NCBI RefSeq assembly: GCF_003097235.1
Contig: NZ_QEQQ01000003.1
Coordinates: 124,001 to 188,000 of the forward strand
DNA: 64,000 nt
Direction: 5' to 3'
Origin: Pseudomonas sp. CC120222-01a
Lineage (GTDB): Bacteria; Pseudomonadota; Gammaproteobacteria; Pseudomonadales; Pseudomonadaceae
In this document: positions 59,760 through 64,000 of the stretch, one piece after another
Numbering within the stretch: position 1 is the first letter of the stretch
How the letters are laid out: every line of letters begins with the position of its first letter
Notes under the pieces: model-generated
Told to the model about the DNA's origin: nothing
Database searches by the model: none
What the model saw: the letters and a program-made list of their open reading frames with translations, nothing else
Translations under genes and position numbers: made by a program

Positions 59760-60577
59760 GCCAAGCGTTACTCGAAGCCCGCGAGATCAGCCTGGGCTAC
59801 CCGCGCGAGGGCGGCTGGCACGAAGTGCTGGCGCGCTTCGACCTGCAACTGGGGCCAGGGGAGGTGGTGACCATCCTCGGCCCCAGCGGCGTCGGCAAGT
59901 CCAGCCTGCTGCGGGTGCTGGCCGGCCTGCAGCAACCACGCGGCGGCAGCGTGACCCTGCACGGCGAGCCGCTGCAAGGGCCGCACCCGCGCCTGGCAGT
60001 GGCCTTCCAGGACCCGAGCCTGTTGCCTTGGCTGAGCCTGGAAAAGAATGTTGCCTTCGGCCTGGATTTCGCCCGCCAGCCCAAGCTGGCTGCAGTCGAG
60101 CGCCGGGCGCGCATCGATCATGCCATCAGCGCGGTAGGCCTGGCCCATGCGCGCAACCAGTATCCGGCACAGTTGTCCGGCGGCATGGCCCAGCGCACCG
60201 CGCTGGCCCGCTGCCTGGCGCGCCAGCCCGAAGTACTGCTGCTCGACGAGCCGTTCGGCGCGCTCGACGAAGTGACCCGTGCCGACATGCAGCAATTGCT
60301 GCTGCAACTGATCGCCACTCACAACACGGCGGCGGTGCTGATTACCCACGACATCGACGAAGCCCTGTTGTTGTCCGACCGGGTGCTGCTACTGGGCAAC
60401 CACCCGGCGCACATCCTGGGCCAATGGCACATCGACCTGCCACAACCGCGCACGCAGCGGGTCGAGGAGCTGGGCGCGCTGCGCATCGAAATCCTGAAAA
60501 CCCTTCGGCGGGCAAGCCGCACGGCTGAACCTTCCCCTACCTCATTGCCTTCGGAGCCTGCACATGTGCATGGATGA
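59756..60577 (+). CDS. ABC transporter ATP-binding protein (nitrate/sulfonate/taurine type)
   Basis: A 273-residue ABC ATPase: Walker A GPSGVGKSS (about 42-50), Q-loop FQDPSLLPW, signature LSGGMAQRTALAR (about 140-152), Walker B VLLLDEPFGALD (about 158-169) and H-loop TAAVLITHDIDEAL. This subfamily (SsuB/TauB/NrtD) drives uptake of sulfonates, taurine, nitrate or similar. It starts four bases before the upstream stop and overlaps the substrate-binding gene by 14 bp, so the three transporter genes are tightly coupled. Confidence 0.87.
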   Translation: MSQALLEAREISLGYPREGGWHEVLARFDLQLGPGEVVTILGPSGVGKSSLLRVLAGLQQPRGGSVTLHGEPLQGPHPRLAVAFQDPSLLPWLSLEKNVAFGLDFARQPKLAAVERRARIDHAISAVGLAHARNQYPAQLSGGMAQRTALARCLARQPEVLLLDEPFGALDEVTRADMQQLLLQLIATHNTAAVLITHDIDEALLLSDRVLLLGNHPAHILGQWHIDLPQPRTQRVEELGALRIEILKTLRRASRTAEPSPTSLPSEPAHVHG

Positions 60578-61769
60578 CTGCTGTTCCGCCACTTCGCGTC
60601 GTGATTTCCTCAAACTCAGCGCCATGCTCACAGCAGCCGGGGCCGTGCCGCTACTGTCCAGCCTGCAGGCCCGCGCCGCCGCCGAACCCGACGCGCCGGT
60701 GCGCATCGGCTACCTGCCGATCACCGACGCCACGCCGCTGCTGGTGGCGCACAACAACGGCCTGTTCGAGGCCGAAGGCATCAAGGCCGAGCGCCCGGTG
60801 CTGCTGCGCAGCTGGGCGCAGGTGATCGAGGCGTTCATCTCCGGCCAGGTCAACGTCATTCACCTGCTGTCGCCGATGACCGTGTGGGCACGTTACGGCA
60901 GCAAGGTGCCGGCCAAGGTGGTGGCCTGGAACCATGTCGGCGGTTCGGGCCTGACCGTGGCACCGGACATCAGCGACATGAAGCAGCTGGGCGGCAAAAC
61001 CGTGGCCATCCCGTTCTGGTACTCGATCCACAACGTGGTGCTGCAGCAGATGCTCAACGACAACGGTCTGACCCCGGTGTCGAAGCCTGCCAATGCCCAG
61101 CTGGCGACCAACGAAGTCAACCTGCTGGTACTGCCGCCCTCGGACATGCCGCCGGCCCTGGCCAGCAAGCGCATCGCCGGCTACATCGTCGCCGAACCGT
61201 TCAATGCCCTGGCCGAGAACCTCAAGGTCGGCCGCGTGCAGCGCTTTACCGGCGATGTCTGGCGCAACCATGCCTGCTGCGTGGTGTTCATGCACGAGCA
61301 CGACCTGAACAACCGCCCGGAATGGTCGCAGAAGGTGGTCAACGCCATCGTCAAGGCCCAGCACTGGACCCGCGACCACCGTGCCGAAGCGGCGGCGTTG
61401 CTGTCCAAGGCCGGCCCCAACAAGTACACCCCGCATGAACCGGCAGTGCTGACCAAGGTACTGGCCCCGACCGCCGAAGACCGTGCCAGCTACATTGCCA
61501 GTGGCGCGATTCAGCATCAGCAGTGGGATGAAAAGCGCATCGACTTCCAGCCCTACCCATACCCCAGCTACACCGAGGAACTGGTCAAGCGCCTCAAGGA
61601 CACCCTGATCGAAGGTGAGAGCAACTTCCTCGCCGGCCTGGACCCGGCGCAGACCGCTCGTGACCTGGTCGACGATCGCTTTGTGCGCAATGCCATTGCC
61701 GCCGTCGGTGGCCCTTCGGTGTTCGGCATTGCCGAGAACTTCCAGCGTAGCGAGGAGTTCGCGGTCTGA
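60564..61769 (+). CDS. ABC transporter substrate-binding protein (CmpA/NrtA/SsuA type)
   Basis: A 401-residue periplasmic binding protein. It begins with a Tat-type signal (SRRDFLKLSAMLTAAGAVPLLSSLQARA), cleaved near residue 38. The mature part fits the NMT1/SsuA-like fold: VRIGYLPITDATPLLVAHNNGLFEAEGI (about 45-72), VIEAFISGQVNVIHLLSPMT, VSKPANAQLATNEVNLL and a C-terminal lobe. The two cysteines near the start (MCMDDCC) precede the Tat motif. It is shared with the neighbours at 59756 and 61769 as a complete importer. Ligand unknown. Confidence 0.85.
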   Translation: MCMDDCCSATSRRDFLKLSAMLTAAGAVPLLSSLQARAAAEPDAPVRIGYLPITDATPLLVAHNNGLFEAEGIKAERPVLLRSWAQVIEAFISGQVNVIHLLSPMTVWARYGSKVPAKVVAWNHVGGSGLTVAPDISDMKQLGGKTVAIPFWYSIHNVVLQQMLNDNGLTPVSKPANAQLATNEVNLLVLPPSDMPPALASKRIAGYIVAEPFNALAENLKVGRVQRFTGDVWRNHACCVVFMHEHDLNNRPEWSQKVVNAIVKAQHWTRDHRAEAAALLSKAGPNKYTPHEPAVLTKVLAPTAEDRASYIASGAIQHQQWDEKRIDFQPYPYPSYTEELVKRLKDTLIEGESNFLAGLDPAQTARDLVDDRFVRNAIAAVGGPSVFGIAENFQRSEEFAV

Positions 61770-62524
61770 TGCGCAAGCACGTCGTACATGCCGGCCTGGG
61801 TCTGGCCGGCCTGCTGGGGTTGCTGGTGCTGTGGTGGGCGGGTGTGCGCTTGTTCGGCGAGGCTGATGGTCTGTCGGCACGCTTCTCGCCCCAGGCGACC
61901 CTGGCCAGCCTGGTCGAGTTGCTGGGCCAGGGCGAGGTCTACGGGCATGTCTGGGTCAGCCTCAAGCGCATTCTGGTCGGCTTGCTCCTGGCGCTGCTGA
62001 TTGGCGTGCCGCTGGGGTTGCTGGTCGGCAGCTACCGGCACCTGGAGGCGGCGACCACGCCGGCGTTCCAGTTCCTGCGGATGATCTCGCCACTGTCGTG
62101 GATGCCGGTGGTGGTGATGCTGATGGGGGTGGGCGACCAGCCGATCTACTTCCTGTTGGCCTTTGCCGCACTGTGGCCGATCCTGCTCAACACTGCCGCT
62201 GGCGTGCGTCAGCTCGACCCGCGCTGGCTGCAACTGAGCCGCAGCCTGAGTGCCACGCGTTGGGAAACCCTGTGCAAGGTGATTATCCCCGGGGTCATCG
62301 GCCATGTGCTGACCGGGGTACGCCTGGCCATCGGCATCTTGTGGATCGTGCTGGTGCCGTGCGAGATGCTCGGGGTGAGTGCGGGGCTGGGGTACTTCAT
62401 TCTCGATACCCGCGACCGCCTGGCGTATTCGGAGCTGATGGCGATGGTGCTGCTGATCGGCATACTCGGGTTCATGCTCGATGCCCTGGCCCGTGGGCTG
62501 CATCGGCGTTGGGTGCATGCCTGA
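61769..62524 (+). CDS. ABC transporter permease
   Basis: A 251-residue permease with six membrane helices and the cytoplasmic EAA-type loop (about 150-190; LQLSRSLSATRWETLCKVIIPGVIGHVLTGVRLAIGILW). It matches the SsuC/TauC/NrtB group. It overlaps the binding-protein stop by one base, forming the last gene of the operon. A REP pair follows 9 bp after the stop. Confidence 0.86.
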   Translation: MRKHVVHAGLGLAGLLGLLVLWWAGVRLFGEADGLSARFSPQATLASLVELLGQGEVYGHVWVSLKRILVGLLLALLIGVPLGLLVGSYRHLEAATTPAFQFLRMISPLSWMPVVVMLMGVGDQPIYFLLAFAALWPILLNTAAGVRQLDPRWLQLSRSLSATRWETLCKVIIPGVIGHVLTGVRLAIGILWIVLVPCEMLGVSAGLGYFILDTRDRLAYSELMAMVLLIGILGFMLDALARGLHRRWVHA

Positions 62525-62532
62525 AGATTGCC

Positions 62533-62636
62533 GGGGCCGCTTTGCGGCCCTTTCGCGACACAAGGCCGCTCCTACAAGAGATTGCGGTCCCTTGTAGGAG
62601 CGGCCTTGTGTCGCGAAAGGGCTGCAAAGCAGCCCC
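62533..62636. repeat. inverted REP pair 10
   Basis: GGGGCCGCTTTGCGGCCC, then ACACAAGGCCGCTCCTAC, with an inverse copy, between the convergent ABC permease and acetyltransferase genes. Confidence 0.85.
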
Positions 62637-62642
62637 AGAACA

Positions 62643-63329
62643 TCAATGCACCGACCTGCGCTGGCGTACACATTCCTTAGCCTGCACCGTCAACTCATCC
62701 AGCCATTCATCCCGCTGCTGCTCGGCATCGAGCATGGCATCCTCACCCTGCTGATTGAGCAGGTAAGTGTGAATCTGCAGCACCTCGGCGGTCTGGTAGA
62801 TCGGTGCAATGTCCAGCCGCCCGATCAGCGCACCACTGGCCTGGCCGGTGCTGCTCATCAGCACCTGCGGCCCGCTGGCGGCGACCGCCTGCATGCCCAT
62901 GCTCTCGAACCAAGGCACCTGGCTGGCAAAGGCATTCAGCTCGACGCTGGCATAACGCGCCTGCACGTCACCCAGCAAGGCACGGGCAATGCCTTGGCGG
63001 CGGTGGCTGGGCGCCACGGCCAGAAACGCCAGGGCGCAGGCCTGTGGGTTGTCCTGGGCCGGCAAGGTCAGGGCGAAACCGAGCAATTGGTCCGGGGCCT
63101 CGGCATCCAGGGCCAGGGTCAGCTGCACCGCCAGGCCGCGGGTGCCGTCCATGGCCTGCAGGTACTGGTGCACCTCCATGCCGACACCGTACTGGTACAG
63201 CGGATACAAAGGGTTTTCGGCACGAATGGCGACACTGCTCAGATCGCCGACGTTGTGGATCACCAGCTCGCGGATCTGGTTCTGGAAGGATTCGGGCGGC
63301 ACGCTGTCGAGGCGGCTCAGGATGAACAT
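62643..63329 (-). CDS. GNAT-family acetyltransferase
   Basis: A 228-residue protein. The GNAT fold is marked by LAFLAVAPSHRRQGIARALLGDVQARY (about 107-133; the acetyl-CoA pyrophosphate loop RRQGIA at about 118) and the following strand VELNAFASQVPWFESMGM. An extra C-terminal region (about 170-228) is acidic and helical. ATG 63329 (MFILSRLDSVPPESF) is used; the frame extends to 63368. It lies 73 bp downstream of argC on the same strand. Substrate unknown. Confidence 0.8.
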   Translation of the reverse strand: MFILSRLDSVPPESFQNQIRELVIHNVGDLSSVAIRAENPLYPLYQYGVGMEVHQYLQAMDGTRGLAVQLTLALDAEAPDQLLGFALTLPAQDNPQACALAFLAVAPSHRRQGIARALLGDVQARYASVELNAFASQVPWFESMGMQAVAASGPQVLMSSTGQASGALIGRLDIAPIYQTAEVLQIHTYLLNQQGEDAMLDAEQQRDEWLDELTVQAKECVRQRRSVH

Positions 63330-63402
63330 CGGGGGACGGGCTCCAGCTGCGGTTGGCTCACCCCGCACCGGGTTGGCGCGGGGTGCACAGTCTAAACCCT
63401 TT

Positions 63403-64000
63403 TTAGCCGCGCATCGCGGCGAGCATCAGGTCGAGGTTTTGTACCGCCGCGCCCGAGGCCCCCTTGCCGAGGTTGTCGAACACCGCCGTCAGCACCACCT
63501 GGCCGTGCTCGGGGTTGGCATACAGCGCCAGGCGCAGGTCGTTACTGTCGTTCAGCGCTTCAGGGTCGAGCGGGGTGGCCGGGCCTTGCTGGTGCAGGGG
63601 CATCACCTGCACATGGCGGGCGCCCTGGTAGTGCTGTTCCAGGCAAGCCTGCAACTGCTCGGCGCGAGGCTGGCCAGGCAGCAGGCGCAGTTGCAGCGGG
63701 ATGCTCAGGACGATGCCCTGGCGATAGGCCGCGTAACCTGGCAGGAACATCGGCCGTGCCGACAGCCCGGCGTGCTGCTGGATCTCCGGCACGTGCTTGT
63801 GCGTCAGTTCCAGGCCGTACAGCTGCAAGGTCGGGGCGTGTTCTGCGTCCGCTGCCTCGTGCCGCTCGACGGCTGCGCGGCCGCCGCCGGAATAGCCAGA
63901 GATGGCATGGATGCTCAGCGGGTAGTCGGCGGGCAGCAGACCGGCCTTCACCAGCGGACGCAGCAGGGCGATGGCGCCAGTGGGGTAGCAGCCAGGGTTG
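63403..64000 (-). CDS. argC: N-acetyl-gamma-glutamyl-phosphate reductase, type 2 (partial)
   Basis: The 3' part of argC; the gene continues past the right edge. The visible part begins [13 protein letters not shown], with the active-site Cys of the NPGCYPT motif, then [10 protein letters not shown] (about 20 residues later; His/phosphate region) and a C-terminal core ending [21 protein letters not shown]. The shorter end of the protein and the [11 protein letters not shown] block fit the type 2 (short) ArgC. It makes N-acetylglutamate-5-semialdehyde in arginine synthesis. Confidence 0.87.
   Translation of the reverse strand, partial: NPGCYPTGAIALLRPLVKAGLLPADYPLSIHAISGYSGGGRAAVERHEAADAEHAPTLQLYGLELTHKHVPEIQQHAGLSARPMFLPGYAAYRQGIVLSIPLQLRLLPGQPRAEQLQACLEQHYQGARHVQVMPLHQQGPATPLDPEALNDSNDLRLALYANPEHGQVVLTAVFDNLGKGASGAAVQNLDLMLAAMRG

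Noticed and set aside
1..64000. CRISPR array, retron, rRNA or intact tRNA genes
   Set aside because: No regularly spaced repeats, no reverse transcriptase, no rRNA-like sequence and no convincing cloverleaf were seen on reading both strands.

Overview
The window is from a Pseudomonas chromosome, most likely the P. putida group. The right half (about 29.5-64 kb) is GC-rich, uses Pseudomonas-type codons, and is punctuated by ten inverted REP pairs of the P. putida type. Its gene content (NrtR regulator, sigma-54 promoters, Lrp/LysE pair, argC) is ordinary chromosomal background. The left half (1 to about 29.5 kb) is AT-richer, has no REP elements, and is made of short accessory genes, pseudogenes and conflict systems. 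It is a genomic island that runs off the left edge.

Island end (22.9-29.5 kb): four co-transcribed minus-strand genes encode proteins of 706, 731, 191 and about 482 residues: three tyrosine-recombinase-like proteins and one small protein. This is the arrangement of the ginABCD operon of GInt-type islands. The operon starts beside the junction, which lies inside the 5' end of a nicotinamidase-type gene (pncA-like). Only 13 native-looking codons of that gene remain, with its promoter and a perfect NrtR-type operator. The regulator gene nrtR sits intact on the other side.

Island cargo (1-22.9 kb): the 3' end of an SMC/RecF-type ATPase; a DUF4365 protein; a decayed CocE/NonD hydrolase; a three-gene ABC-three-component (ABC-3C) operon preceded by a perfect LexA box; an MvaU-type nucleoid silencer; a HAD hydrolase pair; a broken HigA antitoxin; a DUF6602 nuclease-like protein; two DUF7693 paralogues, one frameshifted, each beside a copy of a roughly 95-bp repeat; a metallophosphoesterase; several proteins of unknown function; another tyrosine recombinase; and two Sel1-repeat paralogues that share an almost invariant leader with RNA-like structure.

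Core, nitrogen part (29.6-41.6 kb): nrtR; an EamA transporter; an XRE-cupin regulator divergent from a sigma-54-driven operon glnT-glxB-glxC-glxD-amt (type III glutamine synthetase, N-methylglutamate-synthase-like complex, ammonium channel); an NCS1 nucleobase permease with its own sigma-54 promoter; and an Lrp regulator divergent from a LysE exporter.

Core, catabolic part (41.6-64 kb): a hybrid sensor kinase and a NUDIX hydrolase; then a GntR-controlled cluster (carboxymuconolactone-decarboxylase-like protein, two flavin reductases, luciferase-like monooxygenase, aldehyde dehydrogenase, alpha/beta hydrolase, DUF1185 protein, NCS1 permease). This looks like a pathway that imports and oxidatively opens an N-heterocycle; three matching operator-like sites tie it together. 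After it come a chemoreceptor, an NDH-2-like flavoprotein divergent from an Rrf2 regulator, an AraC-controlled cluster with a nitrate/sulfonate-type ABC transporter and an acyl-CoA-dehydrogenase-like flavoprotein, a GNAT acetyltransferase, and the 3' part of argC at the right edge.
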